Shown: in pieces, positions 13,977 through 21,499 of the stretch | Layout of the letters: each line of letters opens with the position of its first letter | Numbering within the stretch: the stretch's first letter is position 1 | Source of the DNA: CAZFAP01 sp964516325 | GTDB lineage: Bacteria; Auribacterota; JABMQX01 | DNA: 21,499 bases | Assembly (NCBI GenBank): GCA_964516325.1 | Contig: CAZFAP010000076.1 | Location: 1-21,499, forward strand | Reading direction: 5' to 3' | Made by a program: the position numbers and the translations under genes | Notes under the pieces: generated by a model | The model's input: the letters and a program-made list of their open reading frames with translations, nothing else | Told to the model about the DNA's origin: nothing | Database searches by the model: none

Positions 13977-16159
13977 AACTCAAGCGGCTCAGACAGGTTA
14001 GCAGGCTCGGCTTGTTTGTCGTCGCATCCTGTCTCTGGATGCAGCATGCATTGAGCGGCGAGATTTCAATTGCCTACACGACGAATTCTCCGCCGCTCCG
14101 GTTTGCAGCCGAGAAGCTCGATGAAGCGCTTCGCGCATTGGGGCAGAGGGTGACACACCGCGACATGTCCGGCTCTTCCCGCGAAGCTGATGTTCTCGTC
14201 GTGTCGTGCGAGTCCGAAGCGGAGGCTCTTTCTCGTGAGGGGCGAAAGATCACGCTGTCTCCTTCCATTCGGGACGAGGGTTTCCAAATCTTCAAACCTC
14301 CGGCGGGCGGTCGCATCAAGCTCTACGTTCTGGCGAAGGACGAGTCGGGGGCGATGTATGGCATGCTTGATCTCGCCGAGCAAATCCGAATGCGAGGAAG
14401 TCTCGAACGCCTCGAAGAAAAAACGTGCAATCCTCGGTTTCTCTTCCGTGCGATCAAATTCAACCTGCCCTGGTCTCCGTATCGCCCAGGACCCGCGACG
14501 GAAATCCACACAGACACCTGCCGGGACCTGAACTTCTGGCGGCGGTTTCTCGACATGATGGCGGAAAACCGATTCAACGTCCTGTCATTATGGAATCTCC
14601 ATCCGTTTCCTTTCATGATTCGGCCCGATCGCTTCCCTGAGGCATGCCCCTTCACGAACGACGAGATGGAACAGCGCAAGGGATTCTGGCGTTCTCTTTT
14701 CCGGATGGCGAAGGAGCGAGGAATAGAAACTTACATTGTCAACTGGAACATCGTCGTGTCGCCGGAGTTTGCGAAAGCGCATGGCGTCAAGGAAAAGAAT
14801 GACACCTCGGAGCTTGTCCGCCGTTACACCCGCGACTGCGTAACGCAGGTGATCAACGAGTATGAGGATTTGACCGGTCTGGGCGTAACCCTCGCGGATT
14901 GGATGAACAACATGACCCCGAAAGAGCGGGAGGACTGGATCGAACAGACCTTCGTCGCCGGAATGAAAGACGCAAAGCGAGCGGTGAAATTCATTCACCG
15001 CTCCGTTCTCGCCGGTTCCCCAGTGGAGATGCGGCGGGTGATTGATAACGCGGGATTGCCCGACCCCGTGTGGGTTGAAATCAAATTTAATTGGTCGCAC
15101 GGTCATTCAACGCCCCGCCTCGCCATCACCCACGACTATCCGTCGGGCGAAATAGACGAGCGGTTCTGGAAGCCGACGCCAACGAATTACAGAATCGTCT
15201 GGATGATTCGCAACGAGGACTTCTTCATTTTGCGGTGGGGCGAGCCGGGGTTCATCCGCGAGCACATAGCGACCAACGACAAAGAGTACGTGGGCGGGTA
15301 TTTCGTCGGGTCGGAGGGCTACATCCCCGCCAGGGATTATTCTCATGTCCTGCACGAGCATCAGACCTGGCGGTATGCGTTCGAGAAGCAGTGGCTTTTC
15401 TACATGTTCTGGGGACGCTTGCTATACGACCCGCAGACGCCGGATAGCGTCTTCGAGGCAGCCTTTGAGAGCCGTTACAGTCCAGACGTTGGGAAAGCGA
15501 TGCTAAGGGCGCACACTCTGGCGAGCCGAATGCCGTTACGGCTCGCTTCCTTCCATGCCGCGACATGGGATTTCACGCTTTATTCCGAGGGCTTTCTCGC
15601 CGCCGCCAAATCCCGTGGACTCAGCGACGGCGTCTCACCTTTTATCTCTATTGATGAGTTTATCAATCACGAAACGCTGGACCCAACGTATCTCTCAATC
15701 CCGGAGTACGTTCGTCGGGTAACGAGCGGCGAGAAGATTCTGGACGAAATGACAACGCCGGTAGAGATAGCGACGGATTCGGAACGAGACGCGCGGGAGG
15801 TTTTGGAGGTAGCGGAGCGGCTGAAGTCTCGGGCGGCTGTGACCCCGGGCGCGCTCGGATGCGAGATTGCCGACCTGGAAACCTGGGCGAATCTTGCCCT
15901 GTATCTCGCCCAGAAGCTGCGAGCGGGAGTCGCCCTGGAAACATTCCGCCGAACAGGCGCGCCCAAAGAGAAAGAAATCGCGGTGTCGCTCTTGGAGGTC
16001 GCAGTTAGATATTGGGAAAACATTGCTGCCATTACCGAAAAGCATTACCGGGAAGTGCCATACGTGGGCGGCGGGAGATTCTCCTGGTCTAAATATCTCG
16101 AGCAGGTGCGGTGGGACGTTGAAATTGCCATGGAAGCAATGCCAAAATTGGACCGGTGA
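13973..16159 (+). CDS. Secreted glycoside hydrolase-like protein with GH20/GH67-type N-terminal domain
   Basis: The 728-residue product starts at a GTG whose last two bases form part of the preceding TGA (GTGA overlap), with AAGGAG upstream. The N-terminus is a signal peptide (RLGLFVVASCLWMQHALS). Residues about 31-140 look like the alpha/beta domain that precedes the barrel in GH20 hexosaminidases and GH67 alpha-glucuronidases, ending in the typical 'DESGAMYGMLDLAEQI'. A TIM-barrel region follows ('PRFLFRAIKFNLPW', 'RFLDMMAENRFNVLSLWNLH', 'VWVEIKFNWSHGHS', 'VGGYFVGSEGYIPARDY'). The C-terminal third (about 500-728) is mostly helical. The catalytic acid and substrate were not identified; a uronic-acid- or amino-sugar-containing glycan is possible. 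Translational coupling to the enolase-family enzyme suggests the two act on the same material. Confidence 0.68.
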   Translation: MKLKRLRQVSRLGLFVVASCLWMQHALSGEISIAYTTNSPPLRFAAEKLDEALRALGQRVTHRDMSGSSREADVLVVSCESEAEALSREGRKITLSPSIRDEGFQIFKPPAGGRIKLYVLAKDESGAMYGMLDLAEQIRMRGSLERLEEKTCNPRFLFRAIKFNLPWSPYRPGPATEIHTDTCRDLNFWRRFLDMMAENRFNVLSLWNLHPFPFMIRPDRFPEACPFTNDEMEQRKGFWRSLFRMAKERGIETYIVNWNIVVSPEFAKAHGVKEKNDTSELVRRYTRDCVTQVINEYEDLTGLGVTLADWMNNMTPKEREDWIEQTFVAGMKDAKRAVKFIHRSVLAGSPVEMRRVIDNAGLPDPVWVEIKFNWSHGHSTPRLAITHDYPSGEIDERFWKPTPTNYRIVWMIRNEDFFILRWGEPGFIREHIATNDKEYVGGYFVGSEGYIPARDYSHVLHEHQTWRYAFEKQWLFYMFWGRLLYDPQTPDSVFEAAFESRYSPDVGKAMLRAHTLASRMPLRLASFHAATWDFTLYSEGFLAAAKSRGLSDGVSPFISIDEFINHETLDPTYLSIPEYVRRVTSGEKILDEMTTPVEIATDSERDAREVLEVAERLKSRAAVTPGALGCEIADLETWANLALYLAQKLRAGVALETFRRTGAPKEKEIAVSLLEVAVRYWENIAAITEKHYREVPYVGGGRFSWSKYLEQVRWDVEIAMEAMPKLDR

Positions 16160-16205
16160 CCTGCATGTCTGTGAACCTGGAAGAAAAAAAGCGTGGAGGA
16201 CATCA

Positions 16206-17180
16206 ATGAAAGCTCAAATGAACCGTCGAGAATTCATAAAGTCCGTGGCGGGAGTCACCGCTGCGGCAGTGTACCCGAGGGCGCTTTTCGGGAGCGAGGA
16301 AGGAGCCTCACGGGAGCCGATCGCACGGGCCGTTCCGAAGCGAGTGCTTGGTCGGACCGGCGTCGAGGTGAGCGTCCTGGCGTTGGGCGGCGTCGTCGGG
16401 ATGATTCGTAAACCCTCGGCTGAGTTCGATCCTGCGGAGTTTGCCAATGCGGCGATTGACATGGGCATCACGTACTTCGATACCGCCACGTCGTACGCGA
16501 ACGGGCTGTCCGAAAGGAACTACGGCGAGGTTGTGGCTCGTCGGCGAAAGGAGGTCTTTCTGGCTACCAAGACGGCGGAACGAAGCTATGACGGCGCAAT
16601 GCGGGAGCTCGAGGGGAGCCTGAAACGCCTTCGCACCGACCACCTTGACCTCGTTCAGATTCACGCCACGGGCCCGCGCGACGACCTGGCGGCATGGGAA
16701 AAGCCCAACGGGGTCCTGACAGCGATGCGGAAACTTCGCGACCAGAAAGCAACCCGCTTCATCGGCGTGACGGGCCACGATAGCGCCGAGGTGATGTGCC
16801 GCGCCATCGAGAGGTACGACTTCGACACGGTACTTACGACCTTCAACCCAACAGCCAAACGGCGGCCTTTCAGAGAACTGGTCATTGCAGTCGCTCAGAA
16901 AAAGAAAATGGGAATCATGGCAATCAAGGTAATGGGCGGGGGCCTTGGCTCGCTCGCTGTCGGCAATCCGATTAAGAACGATAGAGCCTCGTACCATGAC
17001 GATGCCGCTCGTCAAGCCGAGCCGGGTATGCTCATACGGTATGTGCTTGGGCTGCCAATTATGGTTGCCGTCGTCGGCATGGGTTCGCTCGAACAGTTGC
17101 AGGTCAACGTCCGGGCGGCGCGCGACTTTGCTCCGCTAAATGACGAAGAGCGCCAATCCCTGGAAAACCTCATGGCGTAG
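16206..17180 (+). CDS. Tat-exported aldo/keto reductase
   Basis: The 324-residue protein starts at the ATG at 16206, with GGAGG 6 nt upstream; the frame is open earlier but only as a shadow of the preceding gene. The Tat leader is 'NRREFIKSVAGVTAAAV' (6-22). The (beta/alpha)8 reductase follows: 'LGRTGVEVSVLALGG' (48-62), then the catalytic tetrad D92 and Y97 in 'YFDTATSYANG', K122 in 'FLATKT', and H153 in 'VQIHATG'. The C-terminal 'VAVVGMGSLEQLQVN' is the cofactor-site region seen in the family. Members reduce or oxidise sugar or other carbonyl/alcohol groups using NADP(H). Export by Tat is unusual because the periplasm has no free NADPH pool; a pre-loaded cofactor, as in glucose-fructose oxidoreductase, is one possible explanation. 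It lies 46 bp after the glycosidase-like gene. Confidence 0.9.
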   Translation: MKAQMNRREFIKSVAGVTAAAVYPRALFGSEEGASREPIARAVPKRVLGRTGVEVSVLALGGVVGMIRKPSAEFDPAEFANAAIDMGITYFDTATSYANGLSERNYGEVVARRRKEVFLATKTAERSYDGAMRELEGSLKRLRTDHLDLVQIHATGPRDDLAAWEKPNGVLTAMRKLRDQKATRFIGVTGHDSAEVMCRAIERYDFDTVLTTFNPTAKRRPFRELVIAVAQKKKMGIMAIKVMGGGLGSLAVGNPIKNDRASYHDDAARQAEPGMLIRYVLGLPIMVAVVGMGSLEQLQVNVRAARDFAPLNDEERQSLENLMA

Positions 17181-17274
17181 GAAGACAAGGCTCATCCTTG
17201 CAGCAACGTAGTGGTTATGGTGCCTATTTCGGGCGGTCTGGGTCGCCCAGTCACGATTTCACAGGAGGAACGCA

Positions 17275-18678
17275 ATGTCAAAAGCCCTGAAACCATCGAA
17301 TGAAAGACGTGTACCTGAGCACCAGGGTGGCATCCGGCGACGGGAGTTCTTAGGTGCTGCGCTCGGCGGCGCCGCCGTCGCTGTGAGCGCGCCGTTCGCA
17401 CGCCGCGCCACGTCGGCGGAGGAGAAGAAACCGAAAGAGACCTACCGCGAGCAATTGGAAACGCCCGTCGTGGCTCGGCACCAGGTTGTCGTCGCGGGCG
17501 GTGGGCCGAGCGGAGTGATTGCAGCGCTGGCTTCCGCTCGCAGCGGCGCCGACACGCTGCTAATCGAGCGGTATCCTTTCCTCGGCGGCAACGGAACGGC
17601 TGGGCTCATGACCTGCTACAACGGCTTTCGCAACCAGCGCCCGCCGGAAGCCCTTCAGACGGTCAAAGGAATTCCCGCCGAATACATTGCGGAGCTTGTC
17701 CGCCTCGGCGGCATCGCGGACGATGATCCCTATCCGAAGGCGAAGCACGACGCGGCAAGCGGTGATGTTCCCTACTGCATCGGCTTCGATCCGGAGGCGG
17801 CGAAGATCGCGGCCTTCAACCTGATCAAGAAGGAAGGCGTGAAGTTGCGCCTTCATTGCTGGGTCGTTGCGCCAATGCTCGATGGCGAGCGCCTAACAGG
17901 CGTCGTCGTCGAATCCAAGTCCCGAAGGCAGGGAATCTCTGCGGACATCGTGATTGACGCCACGGGCGACGGCGATATTGCCGCGGGCGCCGGCGCCCCT
18001 TTCATGAGTCCAGCCGAGAAGGGCGACCGCATGGGGATGAGCTTGATGTACCGAATCGGCGGAGTGCCTCCCAGCGTCGAGGGACCGTTCGGCGGGGTCC
18101 GCATCGGGGACAGAGTCGTGCGGTGGGGACCGGGCTTCGGCGGTGACGGACTCGACGTCGAGAATCTGACCAGGGCGGAGGTGGAGACTCGCCTGAAACT
18201 CTGGGATGAAATCCAGGCAATGCGAAAGGAGCCTGGCATGGAATCCGTTTACCTCGCGCAGACAGCCACCGGGATTGGTGTGCGCGAGACCCGCCGCATT
18301 CTCGGGGAATACGTCGTTACCGAACAGGATGCCATCGAGGGGACGCGGTTTCCTGACGTGGTCGCCATTAGCTCCAACCCGATGCCGAGCTACCGCGGCA
18401 AGCGTTTCTTCTTCGCCCACGAGGGCTTTGACATTCCGTATCGGGCGCTTGTGCCGAAGAAGGTCGAGGGGGTAATCCTGACCGGGCGTTGCATCTCGTG
18501 CGAACAAGCGCCATTCCAATCCGCTCGCTCCATGGCGCCTGCGATGGCCATTGGGCACGCGTCCGGATGCGCTGCGGCTCTCGCAGCTCTCGGAAACGTC
18601 CCGCCCCGCAAGCTCGACGTGAAGGCGCTTCAAAAACTTCTCATCAGCCAGAAAGTGGAGCTTCGCCTCCAGGTCTGA
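17275..18678 (+). CDS. Tat-exported FAD-dependent oxidoreductase (FAD_oxidored family)
   Basis: The 467-residue protein begins at the ATG at 17275, just after AGGAGG. The Tat leader is 'RRREFLGAALGGAAVAV' (21-37). The Rossmann dinucleotide-binding motif 'VVVAGGGPSGVIAAL' (71-85), ending in the ribose-binding Glu of 'TLLIER', is followed by 'GGNGTAG'. 'DIVIDATGDGDIAAGAGAP' (224-242) and the C-terminal 'EGVILTGRCISCEQ..QSARSMAPAMAIGHASG' complete the FAD fold. This family (PF12831-like) is abundant in exported proteomes of PVC-type bacteria, where substrates are mostly unknown; sugar oxidation is an inference from its neighbours. It is the last gene of the cassette, 94 bp after the aldo/keto reductase, and that gap has two short dyads (CAAGG/CCTTG and GGGCG/CGCCC). 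Confidence 0.92.
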   Translation: MSKALKPSNERRVPEHQGGIRRREFLGAALGGAAVAVSAPFARRATSAEEKKPKETYREQLETPVVARHQVVVAGGGPSGVIAALASARSGADTLLIERYPFLGGNGTAGLMTCYNGFRNQRPPEALQTVKGIPAEYIAELVRLGGIADDDPYPKAKHDAASGDVPYCIGFDPEAAKIAAFNLIKKEGVKLRLHCWVVAPMLDGERLTGVVVESKSRRQGISADIVIDATGDGDIAAGAGAPFMSPAEKGDRMGMSLMYRIGGVPPSVEGPFGGVRIGDRVVRWGPGFGGDGLDVENLTRAEVETRLKLWDEIQAMRKEPGMESVYLAQTATGIGVRETRRILGEYVVTEQDAIEGTRFPDVVAISSNPMPSYRGKRFFFAHEGFDIPYRALVPKKVEGVILTGRCISCEQAPFQSARSMAPAMAIGHASGCAAALAALGNVPPRKLDVKALQKLLISQKVELRLQV

Positions 18679-18962
18679 AAGTGAGATTGCATTGTCCCCC
18701 GCGTCGGCAGAAAACGCGAAGAGACGTTTCGCCGGCCTCCGAAGAAGCCTTCTCGCCCATTTTTGCGTGGCGCTGAAGATGGCGAGCGGAAGGGCGAGCC
18801 ACCGGGGATATTCACAGACAGCCAGCGGGCATCTTGCCTCTTCCTGTCCAGAGCAAAAAGCATGGTCCCCTGCGTTATAAAATGGATGTAGGGTCTGGCC
18901 CATCAGAGCAAAACGGCCTCTGCGAGCCGAGGCGCTGTGTTCATCAACCACGGAGGTGAGGC

Positions 18963-19436
18963 ATGCTCAAGTTCTACAGAACACGAGACTGCCCGACGTG
19001 CGGCCGCATCGAGGACGTCCTCGAGGACCTCAACATCGTCAACAGGGTAATCGTGGTCGGCGACAATCGCGAGGGGGCGGAAAAACTCCCCGAGGGGACT
19101 CGGCTTCCCGCATTAGTGGACGAGAGAGAGGTCATCGAAGGCGCCGAAGCAATCGTCAAGCATCTGGAAGAACTCGGGGAATTCAAAGAACTCTGGTGCA
19201 AATTTCAGAGCGACTCCTGCTACTGCGACGAAGAAGGACACGTCCTGCGAGCGCCGCAGCGCTCGCCTCGAGTTCGTCATAACCTCAACCCAGGCTTTTC
19301 CGAGCGGCTTGTCGCTTGTTACCCCGCCTCACCGCATCATGGCTCGTGCGCGAGAACTTCGGCTGGAACGGTCTGTAGGGGAATTCCGGGTCCCTCGTAT
19401 TCCAGTTCAATGATCGCGCCGCCCCAGTTCTCGTAA
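18963..19436 (+). CDS. Small CxxC glutaredoxin/GST-N-like protein; 3' end uncertain
   Basis: A clear ribosome site (GGAGGTGAGG) precedes the ATG. Residues 1-95 form a thioredoxin fold: 'MLKFYRTRDCPTCGRIEDVL' with C10-P-T-C13, then 'TRLPALVDEREVIEGAEAIVKHLEEL' with the cis-Pro and the conserved acidic/helix region, ending 'FQSDSCYCDEEGHV'. Such proteins run to about 95 residues and act in cytoplasmic thiol-disulfide exchange. Here the frame continues for about 60 more residues that look random and lie partly antisense to the end of the CotH gene (overlap 19337-19436). The tail may be real readthrough, or the true stop was lost, or there is a frameshift near 19247-19266. The core function is likely; the extended length is doubtful. 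Confidence 0.72.
   Translation: MLKFYRTRDCPTCGRIEDVLEDLNIVNRVIVVGDNREGAEKLPEGTRLPALVDEREVIEGAEAIVKHLEELGEFKELWCKFQSDSCYCDEEGHVLRAPQRSPRVRHNLNPGFSERLVACYPASPHHGSCARTSAGTVCRGIPGPSYSSSMIAPPQFS
19247..19266. repeat. Perfect 8-bp hairpin at the end of the glutaredoxin-like core
   Basis: GCGAGCGC and GCGCTCGC pair perfectly around the loop CGCA, right after the codons for the conserved C-terminus. It has no U-tract. It could mark the original gene end or help stop transcription between the convergent genes. Confidence 0.6.
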
Positions 19437-21499
19437 TATTCGAGTTGGAGCGGATGAACGCCCACCGAAAGCGAGATGTTTCCGAAGTCCCTCGTTGGCT
19501 CGTGGTCGGTCCAGTTCTCAATCACGGTCTCCCCGGCAATCGTCAGCCGTACACCGTCGTCGGAATCGGTCCAGAAGGTGTACAGTCCGGGGTTTTCGAT
19601 GATAATGACGCCCGTCCAGCGGACGGAGAAGTAATTCGTCGGCACCTCGGGCGCCGGGGAGCCCTCCCCCCAGTCAAAATCCACCAGATCGTCCACGCGG
19701 CTCAGGGCAAGCGTCCCAAAGCTCATGTCGCTGAAATACTCCGCCTCCAGACCGGGGAGAGTGGGCGCCTCGCCAATTTTGACCCGATAGAACCGCCGCT
19801 GATAGAGGGCCGCGTCCGGGTCAAGGTAGAAGAGAATGGGCTCATGCGCCATCAGGTCGCTCGCGATGACCGTCAAGGCAGCGGGGGTGTCCCCCGCAAG
19901 GATGGTGTACGTCCGTCCCGGACTGCTGTTCCAGAGGAGGAAGACTCCTTCTGTGGTATAGGCCACCCGCTGAATCTCGAAGGGATTGAGAGTAATGGTG
20001 ATCTGGGCGGAGCCGAGGCTCTTGCCGGTGCCGTCGAAGAACTCCACGGTCAGCTCATTGACACCCTCCTGAAGGATACCCGAAAGAGCCCAACTCGTCG
20101 TGCTGAGCCACGTCGGCTCGATGGGCTGGCCGTTCAGGGTCATCGTCTCCGCGCTATACGGCGCGGTTCCCGTGAGGACCGACTCCGGGTCGCTGGTGAT
20201 CAACGGCTGACCGCCGTTGGTGGTTATCCCTACCGGGCGATCGAGACGCTGGATAATGAAGGCTCGACGCTGGCTCAAATAGGACTTGATGCCGCCGGGG
20301 TCCTGGGCGCCCACGCCTTCCAGCGAGAGCAGTGTATAGGTTCGGTCAATGTATCCGTCGGCGGCGCCAGGAGCGAGGGGGACGTCCGCGATCTCCCAGA
20401 GGATGGTCTCGTACTTGGCGCCGAACGCGGAGAAGAGCTTGCCGAAGCCGTACAGGGAGGTGGTGGTCAGAGAAGTCGTGGGCCCGTCGCCGCTTCCCAG
20501 GACGAAATCAATGTCCCAGGGAATCAGCACGAACCGGCCGTCGGACGAACGCTGATAGAGGAGGTTGTTCTTGCCGCGGTTGTATCCCCAGCTATCCCAG
20601 TCGCCGACAACGTGGCGGACGGCCATTTGCTTGAGGACTTCTTCCACGTCCATGACCGACTCTGCGGCGGGGATATAAGTGGTGTTTGAAGAGTTCATCG
20701 CTGGGTCAATCTTTGACATGAGGGTGATGATGGGCTGGAGGTTGTCCTCGTGATCACGGCTGCGGATTTTGTAGTTCCCGCGATATAACTCCTTCTCCTC
20801 GCCCCATCCGCCCAGGTTACCACCGCCCCAATAACGGAGGTCGGCGTCGCGGTTAGCAAAGCCTCCGCCGTCGTTGAACTCGAACCAGTCGTCTATCTTG
20901 TACAAGTATCCCTCGTCGTCACCGGGGAACCAGAAAGACACGTAATCCTCGTCAACCTTCTGAGCATCGCCGTACAAGCCGTGGTCCGTCTGATTGCACA
21001 TGACACGGACAAAACGAATCTGGCTCCACGGGACTTTGATTTTACGGCATATCCAATAAGCGACGCGCTCATTTTGGAGGGATGACATGCCGCCGCGCGG
21101 GTCCTGGATATCCATGTTCATCTCGCGCCGGCCATGGAGGGGCTGGTCCGCGGAGAACCGGACCCGGAGCCCGTGGTGCCTGTAGTTGACTGGATTAGCC
21201 GCAGACCGGATAAATGGGCTACCCCGGTTGCGAATCCAGCAGTTATAGTACATCTCGGTCTCGTCGTAGATGAACGCGCAGGGAAGAAGATGGTTGCTCA
21301 TTTTTGGGTATGACGACAGCTTCTGACCGGTGTCGGAGGGAATGAGAATGCGGTACACAGGGAAATTGGAGAGCTTTTCCGAGGCGGCAACCCAGTAGAG
21401 ACACTGCCGATAGTTGGGGTCAGCGGGAAACGTATTCGTAGCGCCCTGACCATCGGTGGCCTGAACGTAGAACGCCATAAGCGTTCCGGCGCCTTGGCC
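19337..21499 (-). CDS. CotH-kinase domain protein with C-terminal PA14 domain (5' end beyond window)
   Basis: The frame is open to the right edge, giving the last 720 residues of a longer protein; an internal Met near 21478 is not a start because coding continues through it. The first part holds a CotH-type kinase domain (about 40-420). It includes the lobe with 'LRVRFSADQPL', the core 'HVVGDWDSWGYNRGKNNLLY' (about 296-315) and 'FVLIPWDIDFVLGSG' (about 323-337), which match the CotH GDWD, NN and PWDxD motifs. CotH proteins are secreted or spore-coat protein kinases in known cases. Then come Ig-like strands ('ESVLTGTAPYSAETMTLNG'), a module ending 'RFYRV', and a PA14 domain ('GLEAEYFSDMSFGTL..WTDSDDGVRLTIAGETVIENW'), a glycan-binding fold. 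An extracellular or surface location is inferred. It converges on the glutaredoxin-like gene. Confidence 0.85.
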   Translation of the reverse strand, partial: GQGAGTLMAFYVQATDGQGATNTFPADPNYRQCLYWVAASEKLSNFPVYRILIPSDTGQKLSSYPKMSNHLLPCAFIYDETEMYYNCWIRNRGSPFIRSAANPVNYRHHGLRVRFSADQPLHGRREMNMDIQDPRGGMSSLQNERVAYWICRKIKVPWSQIRFVRVMCNQTDHGLYGDAQKVDEDYVSFWFPGDDEGYLYKIDDWFEFNDGGGFANRDADLRYWGGGNLGGWGEEKELYRGNYKIRSRDHEDNLQPIITLMSKIDPAMNSSNTTYIPAAESVMDVEEVLKQMAVRHVVGDWDSWGYNRGKNNLLYQRSSDGRFVLIPWDIDFVLGSGDGPTTSLTTTSLYGFGKLFSAFGAKYETILWEIADVPLAPGAADGYIDRTYTLLSLEGVGAQDPGGIKSYLSQRRAFIIQRLDRPVGITTNGGQPLITSDPESVLTGTAPYSAETMTLNGQPIEPTWLSTTSWALSGILQEGVNELTVEFFDGTGKSLGSAQITITLNPFEIQRVAYTTEGVFLLWNSSPGRTYTILAGDTPAALTVIASDLMAHEPILFYLDPDAALYQRRFYRVKIGEAPTLPGLEAEYFSDMSFGTLALSRVDDLVDFDWGEGSPAPEVPTNYFSVRWTGVIIIENPGLYTFWTDSDDGVRLTIAGETVIENWTDHEPTRDFGNISLSVGVHPLQLEYYENWGGAIIELEYEGPGIPLQTVPAEVLAHEP

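Noticed and set aside
17893..18951. Minus-strand open frame of 352 codons opposite the FAD oxidoreductase
   Set aside because: The plus-strand frame has intact FAD motifs and a good ribosome site; this frame has no recognisable domain.
18679..18962. Terminator or small gene between the FAD oxidoreductase and the glutaredoxin-like gene
   Set aside because: Only weak dyads (GCGAA/TTCGC; GCCTC/GAGGC) without U-tracts were seen, no convincing promoter pair around TATAAA at 18876, and no open frame with a ribosome site.
19445..20689. Plus-strand open frame of 414 codons opposite the CotH gene
   Set aside because: Antisense to conserved kinase motifs; low-complexity charged translation.

Overview
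The window looks like the chromosome of an uncultured, moderately GC-rich, Gram-negative-type bacterium with a large exported carbohydrate-active proteome. Four separate Tat leaders, a beta-helix protein, very long PKD/Fn3/CBM proteins, a CotH-kinase plus PA14 protein, and C-terminal modules ending in 'RFYRV' resemble the Planctomycetota/PVC group and neighbouring uncultured phyla such as Hydrogenedentota or Lentisphaerota. This placement is an inference from gene style; no rRNA or other marker is present.

Layout. From 1 to about 12.1 kb all genes are on the minus strand. In transcription order they are: a 1,619-residue secreted multidomain protein (12094-7235), a Tat-exported phosphotriesterase/lactonase-family enzyme (7003-5975), a secreted five-bladed-propeller glycosidase-like protein (5747-4788), a roughly 720-bp non-coding stretch full of hairpins and short repeats (4787-4064), a multi-pass membrane protein (4063-2900), groES (2658-2371), groEL (2196-580), and the start of a beta-helix protein cut by the left edge (466-1). 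A 658-bp divergent region (12095-12752) separates this block from a plus-strand cassette of four enzymes: an enolase-superfamily enzyme (12753-13976), a GH20/GH67-like glycoside hydrolase (13973-16159), an aldo/keto reductase (16206-17180) and an FAD-dependent oxidoreductase (17275-18678). A small CxxC glutaredoxin-like gene follows (18963-19436). Its 3' end overlaps the 3' end of a convergent minus-strand CotH-kinase/PA14 gene that runs off the right edge.

How the genes may work together. The plus-strand cassette (one Sec leader, three Tat leaders) and the Tat-exported lactonase-like enzyme together suggest sugar or sugar-acid breakdown outside the cytoplasm: glycosidic cleavage, oxidation of the sugar, lactone opening, dehydration of the acid, and a keto/aldehyde redox step. 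Each family is recognisable from motifs, but the pathway and its substrate are inference.

Non-coding highlights. The divergent region contains a 170-bp element with about 23-bp imperfect terminal inverted repeats, flanked exactly by a 6-bp direct repeat (AGATTG). This is the signature of an inserted MITE-like element. A third copy of its terminal sequence lies alone at about 4229. The 4.1-4.8 kb stretch holds a string of hairpins and a 16-bp inverted repeat bracketed by a 12-bp direct repeat. No tRNA, rRNA, CRISPR array or defence system was seen.
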